A stretch of 64,000 nucleotides of DNA from Calliopsis andreniformis (taxonomy: Eukaryota > Arthropoda > Insecta > Hymenoptera > Andrenidae), in NCBI RefSeq assembly GCF_051401765.1, contig NC_135071.1:18020961-18084960 (forward strand). The letters run 5' to 3'. The position numbers and the translations under genes are program-made. Shown piece by piece: positions 12,010-25,050 of this stretch. Under the pieces are notes generated by a model that saw only the letters and a program-made list of their open reading frames with translations, made no database searches and was not told the DNA's origin. Each line of letters begins with the position of its first letter. Positions within the stretch are counted from its first letter, which is position 1.

Positions 12010-12139
12010 ATAGATCTTCAAATTTCTTGAATACAAACTATTATACATAGATAGGTATATTCCCTTATGGTTTTACTCAATTTTATTTAATCTCTTATAC
12101 TCAAATAATTCCCCAAATACTAATATTTCCTCATAGATC
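12010..12139. repeat. 123-bp minisatellite, unit 1
   Basis: First of three units with 123-bp spacing measured from GATC to GATC. Its 3' half, from ACTCAATTTTATTTAATC to CTCATAGATC, is identical to unit 2 over more than 60 bp. The unit is followed directly by the solo LTR, and GATC at 12136-12139 is the left target-site copy. Confidence 0.9.
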
Positions 12140-12601
12140 TGTGGCAGTTCGGCACTGCCACCACGGCCTTGTCATTTTTTCTCAATTTCCATTTCCGTTT
12201 TCTGTTCTGACTTTCTCTTCAACTTTCGCTGTTCTTAACCTTTTCTTCTAATGCTTTACAATTTCCTGCCTATTCTTTCTACATCCGATCCCAAGGATTG
12301 GCACGGGTCTGGTCATCGTCAGTTACATCTGGCGGCCAGATCCGCGCGAGGCTCAGGACAATTTTCCCCTTTTTACTTTCTCCACTTTTCTCTCTGTTCT
12401 GTCCGCTTTCCTCTTCGTTTTCCAGCCCTCTTTCCATCCTTCTTTCTTCCTGTTACTTTCTCTAGTTTGTAAGGTATAAGAAGGGATGATGTGAGGGCGC
12501 GTGAACAGTCGGAGTCAAACTGCTGTAGGTTACACTTCATCGTGCTAATAAAACCAGTTTTTAGTTAACCACATTTATGTGTCTATTGATTAACCACCTC
12601 A
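12140..12601 (+). mobile_element. Solo LTR of a retrotransposon (462 bp)
   Basis: The segment starts TGTGGCAG and ends ACCTCA, the TG..CA ends of an LTR, and is flanked by a 4-bp direct repeat GATC (12136-12139 and 12602-12605). AATAAA at 12547-12552, near the 3' end, fits an R/U5 polyadenylation signal and sets the orientation. A 7-bp perfect stem (12141-12147 with 12155-12161) opens the element. Excising it with one GATC gives CATAGATCCTAAAATTTC, matching the unit 2/unit 3 junction CATAGATCCAAAAATTTC, so the window itself contains the empty-site paralogue. A 4-bp target site suggests a Gypsy-type element. There is no internal region or primer-binding site, so it arose by LTR-LTR recombination. 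The 73-codon frame inside is not a gene. Confidence 0.85.
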
Positions 12602-12724
12602 GATCCTAAAATTTCTTGAACACAAAATATTATACACAGATAGGTATATCCCCTTGTGGTTATACTCAATTTTATTTAATCTCTTATACTCAAATAATTC
12701 CCCAAATACTAATATTTCCTCATA
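12602..12724. repeat. 123-bp minisatellite, unit 2
   Basis: Begins with the right target-site copy GATC and continues CTAAAATTTCTTGAACAC. It is near identical to unit 1, which shows that the array existed before the LTR landed in it. Confidence 0.9.
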
Positions 12725-12846
12725 GATCCAAAAATTTCTTGAACACAAAATATCATACACAGATATATCTCCTCGTGATTCATTTACTCAATTTTATTTC
12801 ACCCGTGTTCAATTTATTCTATCGTCCTTAAATAATTCAAAATATT
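12725..12846. repeat. 123-bp minisatellite, unit 3 (diverged)
   Basis: Starts GATCCAAAAATTTCTTGAAC, then drifts. CCTCGTGATTCATTTACTC replaces the unit 2 sequence, and the last third retains only TTAAATAATTC. No fourth unit is visible. Confidence 0.8.
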
Positions 12847-14673
12847 AGTTGTAAACGAAATCCCTTGCATTAGCGAACCTCCAAAACCCCGAGTGAAATC
12901 GCAAAGTTGCAGCCACTTAAAGTCCTCTGGAGTTAATTCAGAAGGAAAAAACGGCGCGAAAGAAGTTTCCCATTCCTTGCCTCCCCGTAAAAGACAATTG
13001 AACGAGCCACTAAGAAAATTCTCACCCTCTCAGACTGTTCCGAGTTGCTCTCGAGAAAGATTGCAGGATCATAGCCATCGCTACTCAGCCGCCCGGCCGA
13101 GAACTCGTCCGTGGATGGCCCCGGGGCTATCAACCCAATCTCACGCCGCAGAAAACAGGCAACTTAACCCATTCGCATATTCCGACGAGCGGAAACGCTC
13201 AGGTCCCCTTTGTCCTCTGTAACGCGCGACGGAAGAAAGGAGGGGTGGCTGCAGTTTCTTCGCGTTGAACGCTGGACGTTTCACTTTTTGACAGGCGTGC
13301 CGCGCAAATTGCCGTGGTTTCCTCCTTTCCGCGGGGGAAAAAAGAGCAGGAGGAAATCGCGCGAGTACAGCTTTCAACGTTCAACGAGGACGGCTCCTCC
13401 GCGTAGGATGCTGCCCTGTAATGATGATAATAGCGTTGTCGAGGATAGGGATGACGACGATGACGCGGGTAATGATGACGGATGCCTTCATTTTTTTCCC
13501 CCTGCGACGGATCTAAACGGAATCCACGCGAGTGCGCGCGAGCTGTTCCAGCTGGCATTGATACGCTGTAACAGCACCGAATGATAGAGGCCTCTCGTTG
13601 TACCTCTCATTGTGGAGGATCTTTCTCTCTTTGTGGATGATGGGTTCAGGGTTGACGCTACGGTCTTTTAGAGTTTGTGTGCCTTGGTGTATCTGAATGT
13701 ACAATAATTACTCTGGAATTTCTAATGGTTAGTTCTAATGGTTATGGTCTATCTTTTTTGTTTTGTTTTTTATTTCGCGTGCGTGAGAAAATAGGAAGAG
13801 GAACTGTGATGAGAGTATGGGGTGGAGGTTTAGTGTGAAGTGCTTCTATGTTTTAAATTTGAAGGTGTCTTAGATATATAGAGTACTTTATTATTTATCA
13901 GGATTAATTTTGACTTTTTATATCTTCGCTTTTTTTCTGTTAAAAATCAAAGTAGGCTGTGTTTTACCATTTCCTCGTTAGGAAGAATTATCAGATTTTG
14001 TCCAGATAAAAAATGGCCAGTCAGTGTGTATGAACTTTAAGCGAGCTGGGAAAAGTTAAATTACGGATAGGACGCAACTCCGAATCAAATGGAATGTTGC
14101 ATAGCAAATGGGGCGCTTGATTATCCTCTGTACCATTGGATATTCTAGAGTTAATTTCATTTTACTTGTGGATGGCTAAATGGCGGTGGTGGACTTTTAA
14201 CTTTCCACATTTCTGGCCCCCAGTTCTGAAACCATCTACAGTCTCCGCGAAACCCATGGCATTTCATAAACATTTAATTACCTGAAGTGTTTTCCAATTC
14301 CAAGGAAAGTATTTTCCTATGGCGAAAATATTCAGCTTTTTAAATCATTGCTACTCCAGTTTCTGAAACACGTGGAAATTTTTCCACGCTTCATTTCCCT
14401 TTCGCTACTCCGCAATAAAAGAACAGTTACGCGACGAATTAAACAAGAATCGAAAATGAAGGTAGAAAAAGTTCCAGAGAAAGAGAAAACCTCGAAATGC
14501 CCGCGATGAAGCAATGGCAAATTGAAAATTCCCGTGTTTCGATAAATAAAATCTTTTGTTCGACGCTGTTTCGTTATATGAGTCACCAAGCCACGGGTAA
14601 ACGATTTTATTTTTTCAAGCATTTTTTTCAGTACACGCGTCCGTTAGTTTTTTTCTGCCTTCTCGTTCTCCCC
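12847..14673. other. CpG-rich patch then AT-rich DNA, no supported gene
   Basis: 12893-13584 is CpG-rich and open on both strands (109 and 124 codons plus, 119 and 78 codons minus) without recognisable products. 13418-13485 is a loose GAT/GAC trinucleotide run. A 16-mer GAGTTGCTCTCGAGAA at 13042-13057 recurs exactly at 21401-21416. From 13700 to 14670 the DNA is AT-rich and plain. Confidence 0.55.
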
Positions 14674-14674
14674 G

Positions 14675-14692
14675 TTTTTTTTTTTTTTTTTT
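14675..14692. repeat. Poly-T run of 18
   Basis: Uninterrupted T tract. No retroposon body is evident next to it on the minus strand, so it is most simply a mononucleotide run. Confidence 0.9.
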
Positions 14693-17600
14693 ATTTTATG
14701 TGCACAACTTTAATTCCGAGATGCTGGAAGCACAGCCGAAACGAAACTGCGTTACGATGAAAATATACGGGACTGTGGTGTCGTTAAAAGAGGAACAAGA
14801 GCGAAACAGAGGGAGGGCAGAGATTCTCTGACAATGACAATGCCCAGCTCTTTCTCTAATTTTTGACAACGCCGTCGTTTCTCATCGACCTGTTGTTTAC
14901 TGCTGGAGAGATAAAATGTGACAGCCAAGTTTCATATCTTTTCATTTGGTCGTTAACTTGTCGTTGCTTTGGCTACAAATTTTTACAAAATTTTTACTAT
15001 AGTAGAATCTCAATTTCTCGAGTTAATAGGGACACTAATTTGTGATCACCTACCAATAGAATAATTTACGACATATTAATGACTAAAATAACTGAGTCCA
15101 TTTCACCCTCCTGAGAGACTTAAAAGTTTCTAAATCGCAGAATCTCAGAATTTTTAACTTGCAAATCTTTCAAAAATCCAAGTACTAAAAATCTTGGAGC
15201 AAATACTCTCAATCGACTGGCGTGTTATTGGTACCATAGGTAACAGTTATTTAGTGTCGTATAAATATGATCGTGTTAAAAACACCTGGGTTATAAATAT
15301 CGATACGTTCCTCTCGTCTCATGGTATCGCTCATATCGAAGCTCGTCAGCTCCCTACAGCAATAACAATAAAATACCAATGACAGGGTTTCTCGCTACAT
15401 TGTAAATTCCCTCGAATTTCTCGAGATTTCAAATATTATCGGATCCGCTTTATCGCGGTGTAATCACGGGAACTATTCTGCTAGATGCCTAGTTGCGCAT
15501 GTCAGTTTAACGAGTATATTTATCGAGGCTGGAATGCATTCACGTACGTTGGCTCCTGTTACGGTCGGTGTCATTGTAAACTGAAAACTTCTGTAGAATG
15601 TTTGTCCAAACTCTGGCATGTTGAATACCTCGATATCGTTTTGATAGATCCAACGGGGTTGGAATAACAATCGGACGAAACGCGTATTTTGACGGGAGCT
15701 GTAAATAACCAGACACAGATTTCACCGCTGGGCTTCTCGTTAATTTTCAGCGAGAGTACGCGTTGCGTAATTTAATCAATAATTGATCCTTCACAGCGAT
15801 GGAAAAAATAGGATTTTGTGGGAGTCGTGATTGGGAGTAAATATGAAAGTTAAAGAGTAGGTATGATATTTTTTTGTCAGTTCAAGGGAATTTTACATGC
15901 TTTTTAATTCTGCGTTGTCCTGCTTTGGAAGACTTCAGAAAATAATAGACACCTGTAGAGTATTTCATCAGGAGAAGAGTTTTAACTTGAGGGAAGTAGA
16001 TATGTGTTCTTTAACTTCCAGTGATTATCCCACTTTCTATACAATTTGTTTTCGTTTTCGAGTATTCCTTTCAACAATGTTCTGCAACCTTTCATTTACG
16101 TCCAATCATTCTTGAGATTGACGGAGATCTTGAAGGATCAAGACGTGTGTTTTTACCTTGTAGTTGTTGAGAATTTCGAGAATAATTACCCTTAGGTAAC
16201 AGCCTGAAAAACTCCTTCTGTGCCACCTGAAGGACCCGCAATTTAAGATTCCAGGAAATGCGCCTATCCCGAGAGAGAGTTTTTCTTTGCGTGGAATCCC
16301 TCTTTTACGTTTTTGCAATTGGAAAAAGGGCAAAAAGCCTTTGCGACATTGTGGAACGTGTAATACAGTTTCAGGGAAATGGCGATGGAATTAAAAAGAA
16401 AACCTTGGAGGCACGAAATTGCTTTAATTTAACTGCCACGGAGAACTTCGCGGTAATCAGGAAAATTGTGAGTTCCCTTGATTAAAAATTGAAAAATTCC
16501 TTCCTCCGTTAACAGACATTAAATATTGTATATGCTATTGTTAACACTCTGGGAAAACAGAAATCAGAGGAAATCTCGTGCTTACTGCAACGTATCGCGA
16601 GATTTTCTGTATTATTTATTACATTTTCACAAATACAGGGTGTAAAAATGCTTGGGGCTTTAGTAAGAAAGGAAATATAATGCTCGGCACATGGACTGCT
16701 CTTGTTTTATCAGGAAAGGGGTTCAAAAATTCTCGTAACATAAATATAGGAAACAGTTATGAAACAGGGCTTTTTATAGATCTTTTTATTACATGAAAGT
16801 TAGTTTATATTTAATATACTTCTATAGAATAACAATATCTATTGGTTTTAGGAGCTCCGAGCCGCTGTAACTAGAGTATCTAGTATCCACATTTTCCAGT
16901 AGTATAGGTATACGAATCATCATCCATAGGCTACTAAAACTGACAGCCTCTCATGTGGGTCACCTCTTCCACCCAATCCAAAGTGAAATCAAAATCTTAA
17001 AAACACAAAGTTCATCACTCGAATCCCCCTTCTCGAAACACCTCTCACCCTTGCGTGTCCCATCAAGCGCCAAAAGCCAATTTGCTACTTCCCAGCGCAA
17101 TAATTTCGCCATCGAGAGACGTCGTCGCTCACGACTCGTTCGAGTGGGAATTAACGTCCTCGACGATCGCGAAGAGCGAATCGAACGAGAAGTGTACAAT
17201 AGGTCCACGTGGACAGGCGACAGGGGCGCTCGTGGTTCCATCGATTCTCGATCGAGACCTCGGCGGGGTCTCCATGACGGCTAATATCGCGTACTATTAC
17301 CTGTAAACGCTGCCCTCGCGTTGATGAACGTTCTCTGGAGGTGAGCCGAACACGCGGAGGTGCGGCTAGCTGCCTTCCATTCCGAGAGAACAAAGGGAGG
17401 AAGGCATAGAGAGCTCGGCCAAGAGCGAAAGGATCGATTAAGTCGAGTGGATTCTGCCGCCGGTTAACGAAGAGGAACCCTCTGTCTAGCGTGTTCCCGT
17501 GGCAGAGAGGACGGGAAGGGGGAGGCAATAGAGGGCTCCTTCAGCCTGGAGCTTCTTGCTTGAATGCCTCCGCGAGTCGCCCGTTTCGTTTTTGCTCGCG

Positions 17601-20600
17601 AACTGTGCAATTTCCACTCGCACTTGGTCCTGCAGCGCCAACCCTCGGCTCCCTTTCCCGATGAGCGCCGATTAAACGCGTCGATCGTGCCCGTGGATCG
17701 ATCCCCTAGCGACAGCTTCTTCTGCCAGGGAGGACTGGTCGCCGTCCCAATGGGGCAACGGTAAATTTTCTAATGAGAGGAGATGAGCCCGATGGCCTGA
17801 GTCACTACCACGGGGACATCTCGGCCCGAGGTCTTTTTGCCCTTTCGGTTCGTTTCAGCTGGTTAGTGTGTCGACTGGTTTAGCATAGGCGAGAGGGGCG
17901 AGGGGGTGCGGCGTGGACAGTGGTAGGACTTGTGGTAATTGGCACCTTGGGTTCCTCTCTTTTGTGGACCGATTGGGATCTTTGGGAGCAGGCAAATGAG
18001 AGCGCTGTATTTTTGCACTTTTTCTTCGGTTCTGGTAACAAAGGACGCTTGCTTCACTTTTTAGTTACTTTGGAGTTTTCAATTTCAATTCTGCTACTCG
18101 AGGAGATATAGATAATTGATGGATTTCTGGAGGAGAATTGGACAGTGTTCTGTGATTGCTTCAGTCTGCCAGTTTTCTGTTTTTATCGCGTTCTATGGGA
18201 TCATTTATCTAGGGGGTAAGAATTAATACTTCATCCCCTCGGAAAGCAGAGATTTCTTTTTCAATCCTCAAGGGCGAAGGTGAAATCTCGACGATATAAA
18301 AGGTTGGAGTTGACTGCTCGAACTTTTAAGTGTCAGAAGCTATGATGTAGGTTCCATAGCCTCCTATAGAGATAAATTTTTGATATCGACACTTTTGGGA
18401 TCGTAACCTACCGAGGCGTTCGTTTCATAAAATGTTTATGCTTTTCGTATCCTTGAGGAAATCGAGGCGTTTGCGGGAAATATAGCTCCTTGTAAATCAT
18501 TCATTTAATCCTTCGTAAAAATGATTCTATTCAGTGATCTCTATCTTTCAAAAAACTTCCAGAAAATAATTGAAAATTCTATCACTTAGATAGTACTTCA
18601 AATGGAAAAGCTACTCCTTCTAACCTCACTTTGATACTTACTTCAAAGTACTCTCTTTGATTAATTTTCTTTTACTATCATTCATATCTATGTAACTTCT
18701 CATTATTTACAATTATGTAAAAAATGTCATAACACCCTCATTTCCAAATCTAAAAGAAGAATCGCCACACATCTGCTCTTCTATCTCCCCTCACAACAAA
18801 CCTCCCCCAAAGTCGTCCGTAAAAGTGACCAAGCATTGTCCAAAAATGATATCCAATCTCCGATCTGCTCCTCACAAGGTCGTCCCATTAAATTCGTTTC
18901 AGTCGACCCTCGAAGGCGGAGGATTCGTGTCGGGGTCGTTCGATGGCGATCGAAAAACGTGATTGTTTCCCAGGGTTTCACCAATTAGGGGAGGAAGAGG
19001 CTCTTAGAGAGACCTCAAATCGGTTTTCCCTTGAACGGACGTCCATTAAGGGGACAGAGGTGGCAGCGAACCGAGGAGCGCTTTTCCTGTCACGATCCTT
19101 TCAATCGGATATATTTTGTACGTCGCCTGGTATATCCACGCTCAAAAATACCACCTGTCGAGCGACCGAATCCTGCACGGCACGTACTCGAATAAATTTG
19201 TCCAGGGGACGCGCGTGATATCCGATATTTGTGATACAGGAAAACGATACGGCACCACGGCGACGCGGATAATCGTGCGGCAGGATTTGTATTCGCGTTT
19301 TACGCGCGGAATACAATAATGATCAAAAACTGACGTTACAGGTTTTATACAAGGCACGTACTTTGCATTCGCCCTGGTGGCTGTCGCGACGTAATCCGAT
19401 GCACCGCCTATTCCCCAGCTTAATTGGTCCCCGCAGAAGCTGATTTCCTCGGCAGCTCCGATTCTACTACGGGAATTTTATAATATTCTGCAATGTAAAA
19501 GGTCGCTGGTGTTCCTTTTTATATACAATAGATAGCAGAGGCTGTAAATGTTTAAAGAAGATTCCCCTGATGCTATTGTCAGAGCTGATTAACTTCTTCT
19601 CAGACCCCGTGGCGTATCAGCTATTAAAAGCAGCTGAGGCTTTTAAATACTCTGAGAAATCAAGCGGGAAGCAGACTGTCGGAAGCTGTTGATCATAATT
19701 GAGAACTGATCGCATCTAGATTGAGTCTTCGCCTGATCTAGGAACTAGCTCGCAAAAAGGATGCTTCGAACTGATTGCTTTTTACGCTTCCTATCTTCGC
19801 ATGCTTCGATATCTTCTGCATTATCGCATCTGTAATCCCCTGTGACACCTGATATGTAGTACGTAATTAGGCATAAATTAGTATCGTTTTGTGTCGTTCA
19901 CCTTGCGTCCGTGAACAAATATCTCGGAGGAGTTGAGGAGGATTTTTATAGAGAATAGGAGATCGCCACATGGAGGAGTGTAATCCTAATCTGATATTTT
20001 CTATCGCAGGATTATGTTGATCCCCAAAGAGGATCCAATAACCCCAAAGATCTCACAGGACACTGAGTCCCCAGTTCGATGAAAGTTCGTAAAGCGCTTC
20101 GAGAAGTAGGTTAAAAACTTCAAATTACATAGTGGAGGGATTCAATCAAATGTAAACGCCGAGAATGATTTTATCTCAGGATCCTCACTATCTAGGCGCC
20201 ATCGCCCTGAAGAGTACACGTTTATCAATTACCATTAAGTATTCAGACCGCTCGAAATTGCACGCCAGGCGATAGCAGCTCTTCCAGGCGTCTAAAAATT
20301 CTCTTGCAAACTGGTCTGCTCTGTTCAGAGGTACCACGATCCTTGGATATTTATATCAAGACTGGCTGCTAATAACGGGGCGTATTTGTAATCCAGTTCT
20401 ATCCAGTGTCCACACCGATCGCTGATTCAGTCCTCCACGGTGTCATTAATACCTTGGGATTCAGCTTCTTCATTCGAAATCCAGTCCAGCGTTGCGTAAG
20501 ACGAGTATCGCGTATTTATTGAGTGGAGTAAGGTGAATTGCGACTGGTTTCAATGAAGAGTCGAATCATGGTGTCTACAGGATGACTACAAGCTGACTGC

Positions 20601-20602
20601 AG
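14693..20602. other. Long stretch without a supported gene
   Basis: The frames at 15194-15382 (62 codons) and 16258-16485 (75 codons) read fairly like protein. The second ends near AAAATT then GTGAGT (16470), a mediocre donor, but neither has a convincing acceptor or a known family. ATACAGGGTGTAAAAATG at about 16634-16651 has the ACAGGGTG terminus seen in many insect repeats, without a matching inverted end. CpG-rich patches lie at 17040-17780 and 18870-19450. Confidence 0.55.
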
Positions 20603-20698
20603 GATGTCCCATGTCAGAGAAACTTAATGTACCGTATCAGAGATGTCCCATGTCAGAGAAGCTTGATGTACCGTACCTCGATGTCCCATGAGATGTCC
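20603..20698. repeat. 39-bp minisatellite, about 2.5 units
   Basis: GATGTCCCATGTCAGAGAAA starts at 20603 and again at 20642 (GCTT variant), with a partial third GATGTCCCATG at 20680. The first two units differ at only a few positions. Confidence 0.9.
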
Positions 20699-21401
20699 TC
20701 TGGAAAGCATTATCGTTAGTAGCTTCCGAGGGACTTCTAATGAAGCATGGGGGATTTATTGAAAGGGGTTGCTCCAGATTTGTAACTAATCGATGAGGAT
20801 TGGCTCAAAAAATATTAGCAGCGAAGAAAATATAGTATTCCCAATTTTTGTTCTCTACCAACAACAGTTCACAGAGTATATACAGCCACTCCAAAAACTC
20901 AAAGAAGTTATCGGTAAACGCATTCGACCACCAACAGTTTTCAAACAAGCATTATCGTCTAATATTCGTCGAGCTCGTGCGATCCTGAAGTTTTGGGCTT
21001 ATAAAACGCGATCCGCCATCAGAACACAGAACACGTTTAAACTAATAACAATACCGGCTGTACTCCATTAACGAGTTATTAATAAACGTGTTTCGTTAGT
21101 TACAAATTCGCCCGGGGCTAGAGCGCGCGTTGCCACGCAACACTCTCTGAAACACAGTAAATTACCAGTCTTTCTGCTTGTACAGTCTGAAGCACGTCGA
21201 GTCCCTTTGGAGACCTGTAGCTTTAAAGGAAAGCAGGGTACAAAAGGAACATTGAAATTTTTGTTTAGAACAGTTTGTGCTAGATCGATATGGGGATTCG
21301 TGGACAATTTCAACTTTGCTTTAATTGACCTAAAAAAATATTCCCTTTATATTCTTCTTTCTTCTAAGAGCACGAGTCCACTTGAAATTAAAACTATCGC
21401 G

Positions 21402-21505
21402 AGTTGCTCTCGAGAATCTTCTCAAATAAATGTATCCACCTCAGACTGATACTAAACTTTGTCTGATACTAAATACCCTATCTGAGACTACTCTCGAGAG
21501 CAACT
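21402..21505. repeat. 14-bp perfect inverted repeat AGTTGCTCTCGAGA
   Basis: Left arm 21402-21415 and right arm 21492-21505 are exact reverse complements, 76 bp apart. The left arm is part of the 16-mer shared with 13042-13057. GTTGCTCTCGAGA also occurs at 40926-40938. Confidence 0.85.
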
Positions 21506-22432
21506 AGCCTTAATCGTACTCTTACGTGGACACGTACCCCAAGCCTGTAGCAGCTAAAACACTTCGATTTGAAAATAATTGTAGGTCCCAACGTCAATCG
21601 GAAAAGCGTACTCGCGTTGATCTTCCACTCGCGACAGGACAAGGAGAAAAGGTAGGGAGAAGCTGGCGCAAGCGGAGGAATCGGTGTTGAAGAGCAGGTA
21701 GACTCGTGGAGCCAGTGTTTTCCAATTAGACCAGACTCGATCGATTATTATGCTGGTCGGACTCGCCTCTGCAGGGAGAGGGAGAGGAATAAGGGCGAGG
21801 GGAAGGAGGCGACGATCCACATTCAGATGCTTTCCCACAGTGTCCGGTAGGCCAAAACAAGCCTGCCCACCGCCTCTTCCTCTGCGCTCTCTTGCTCCTC
21901 TTTTATCTCGCTTTCTACCTCCGGTTAGCAGGGCCGACTTCTTCGTCTTGTTTTCTCCTTATTCTTCGACACTGCTCCCCCCGAGATGCCGGTTCCTCGC
22001 TCGCCTCCACGCTTTTTGCCTCCGATCCGGAGCTGAAAGTGTGGCAGCTCGCTTCTCCCACCAGCCAGCCACGTGGCCGTAACTGGAATGCGCCTGTGGA
22101 CGATCGAGCTGAGTCGTCCCTTGCCCTGGGACCGAGAAACGTTCCTGATGTCTTCATCCGCGGTTCGGGATTTTCTTCGCGACCTCAGAGTGATTAGGAC
22201 TGGGAGGACTTATGGGAAATGTCCTAGTGACTCACTAGGTCCTGCTAGCTGAACACTGATGCTGGGTTTATTTTATTTTAATCTGAATTTTTAATGTAAT
22301 TAGAAGGTAGGGTGTTCAGATACTGAGGGTGTCATCATTTCAGTTTTAATTGTATTAGGTTGTTCACTTATTGGGACTGTTGATATTTTTAGTGCTCGAG
22401 TAGGGGGACGTTTAGCTTGCGGGGATGTTGTT

Positions 22433-22469
22433 CTAGGCGCCTAGGCTTCTAGGCTTCTAGGCTTTTAGG
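22433..22469. repeat. CTAGGCTT short tandem repeat
   Basis: Three perfect 8-bp units from 22441 to 22464, with imperfect flanking copies (CTAGGCGC before, TTAGG after). Confidence 0.85.
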
Positions 22470-24960
22470 ATTGGTTTTTGGTCGCTGGGGATAAGAGGGT
22501 TCTTAGGGGAAGAGGGTTTTATGATCAGCGAATTGGGGGATGAAATACTTACTCTGGCGATTTTTAGCTTACTCTCAGGTATGTTTGAATACTCTCTGGC
22601 ATATTTTCTGCTTGAGCTGGGGTTGATATTGAAAGGGTCCAAGTGGATCTAGGAAACACTGTATCTCCTTTAGAAAAAAAATCAGGTTCCTTCTGATACC
22701 ACTCTTCTCTTCTCAAGTTCACAACTCAGCTGGCAGCAGGAGGCAGTCAAATTCGAAGTTGTTAAGAGTACAATTCAATTTCCCTTGAAGCTAATTCCAG
22801 TCGAAAATAGGTCGAGCTTCAGCGTAGTTCGGGCTACGCTACACCGAATAATCTGGTCTATTTCGATCGATCTTAACCGATCCCTATCGGAACGAACATC
22901 CTACTATGTGTATTGCTACGCGTGGCGTCATTGACACAGCCTTGGAGCTCTTCGAAGATTGCGTGCGTTGACCTGTTTCCTACCACAGTTCTTCTACCCG
23001 TAGATTCGCCACAGGAAGGAACACCTTGCGCGATGTGATTGCAGTTTTAATGCACTGCAACACGCGCATCTGTGACGTACGACTGCTTTAGCTGTACTAA
23101 GTGCGCGGCGATTCTTGACTTCCGCTAGAGCACCATTCACTTTGGAATGTTGTATGACTCGCGGTTTATCAAATTACCTATGTTAGATCAATTTTGTGGA
23201 TGTTGTAGGCTCTACTTGAACTCTCGTTCAGATTAATGTAGGTACTTAGGTAACTGTATTTTCATAAAATTATTTTCTCGTCTAAGTAAAAAGAACAATT
23301 TCTCAGTCTATGTATAAAAGTTCTCTTCTTTTTATAAATCATCCACAGAAATATGGACAAGTACCTTATCTCTATTTAAGGCATCAACTTTTCGACCATT
23401 AATTTTAAAATTGACAGAACCTTCTCGTTCCTACGAATAGATTCAATCCATTAACTGGAAGAGGTCTCTGGTACATAAAAAGCTAAGGTTATCAGTCCAC
23501 TGAGTAGTAAATTCAGAACCCAGTGTGAAACTTTTCTGACACATAGTTCCACCCTTCCACACCTGTTTAACTTGTGAGATACGAGGACACGATCACACAA
23601 CATTTCGTGTCCAACAGCGACTAACAACTTTTCCTGCGAGCCTCGAGAAGCACCCCCTGCATCGGCGACCGTGAAACAGCTGCTAAATTACAGATCCCCG
23701 TCTGGGTTCTGCTTTCTTCGCCGATAGCCTGCTCATAGAAATTTTCATAAATATGTCTCCTTGTGGGACGCCGCCGCTGGGCGGGGATCTGAAAATATAA
23801 TGAGAGACAATCTCATCTAAATTACACGGTTCTGCGCCATTCGCGCGTTCCCTTAATCCCTCCCCGCGCAATCGATGCATCGTCTCTCGTCCTCTCTGTC
23901 GACTCCTCGCTTTCCCTGATCCTTCGATTCCACCCTTGCGATTACGTGACTTCCGCGCTTGATCAATACCAGCCGCGGATTATGAGTAATATGTTGCGAG
24001 TATGTAAAACAGTCTTCTCGAGCGGAGCTTTTTGCGCGACAGACCACCATTCCCCCTCTGCCCAGTAAGCTGACTTTCTTCTTCTGTCAGGAGATCAAAT
24101 TAAAGGTTTTTGCGCGTCTGCGTCGTAGAGCTCTTATACAAATTGTGGAGACGCTAAAACGTTGAGTGCTCAGCCTCCTGATTTTCACCCTGCATCTTCG
24201 ATCGTCTTTGATCCTCGCGTGCAGTGGTGTCGATTTTTATTGAAATTTTAAAACTAGATGAGGAGGCTCGTTCATTATTATAGGTATACTGTGAGCGTTC
24301 AGGGGTTCTGTAATTTTGGAAAATTGATTTTAATTGTGAATATCTCCTGGAGTTTCCTGTACGTGAAGAAAATCCTTTGGGGAGTTTAAGACTGATTCCA
24401 AATTGAAGAAAGTGATAGTGTTTAAAAGATTGTGGGTGGTTTTTCACCCTTTTTTGGTTATCTGGGGTTACAAGGGAGCGCTGGAAATATTGAAAAAAAT
24501 CACCTTCGCGTTTAGAAGCTGAGGCGGGTTGTCAGTCCTCGCGAAAGAAACGCAATTTTCTGATAAGTTCTAACTTTAACACTAACGGCTGAAGTTCCCC
24601 GAGAAATTCAAACATTGACTCTGGATCATTATTTAGGGGAAAAGACTCCAGTGAGCGGCCACGAAGGCCGCTACTACGGGGCGAAGTTTCATATCCAAGA
24701 TGATGAAAATCTCATAAGCGGCGGGCGCGAGTTAAGTGCAACAGTTGAAACGAACTTTCTTTTGCCTCGCGTCGTGAACTTTCCACGCTGTTCCACTTCG
24801 GTATCTTCGGTCTACTCCGTGAACTCCTCAAACTGTTGAGCCCCTCGAAATATGGGGAAAAGAAACCGCTCCCTTCTCTGTCGACATCGAGCCCACCCTT
24901 TCGTTGACGCGGCCATCCCGATCGGTCTGGAGTTACAGAGAGTTGTTTTTTCGAGTTCAG

Positions 24961-25050
24961 GAGAGACATTCAAGTGTTCTTCTCGCTCCACTCTATATTT
25001 GTGGTATCGCTGCTTCGATGGGAAATGAAACTTTTGAATTATCAGGGGAA
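24961..25050 (+). CDS. Candidate 90-nt internal coding exon (weak)
   Basis: The segment is preceded by GTTGTTTTTTCGAGTTCAG, an acceptable acceptor, and followed by GTAAGT, a perfect donor core after GGGGAA. It is exactly 30 codons and fully open in phase 0, reading ERHSSVLLAPLYICGIAASM and then GNETFELSGE. A second phase is also open, which weakens the case. No domain or family is recognised and no branch point is obvious. The orientation agrees with the plus-strand splice signals to the right. Chance pairing of short splice motifs is the main alternative. Confidence 0.15.

Larger units (their letters stand above)
20699..24960. other. Stretch without a supported gene
   Basis: A CpG- and pyrimidine-rich patch spans 21550-22200 with overlapping open frames on both strands. 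It includes a strong acceptor-like tract ending TTAGCAG at about 21930, with no donor or conserved frame after it. CTCAG followed by GTATGT at 22578/22579 is a weak recursive-splice look-alike. A second CpG patch covers 23640-24060. No product is recognised. Confidence 0.55.

Noticed and set aside
16630..16655. ACAGGGTG-type terminus of an insect miniature repeat
   Set aside because: No matching inverted end within reach; too short alone to call an element. The same applies at 42418 and 47787.
22560..22590. Ratchet-like TTACTCTCAG joined to GTATGT
   Set aside because: Pyrimidine tract is short and purine-interrupted; no branch point.
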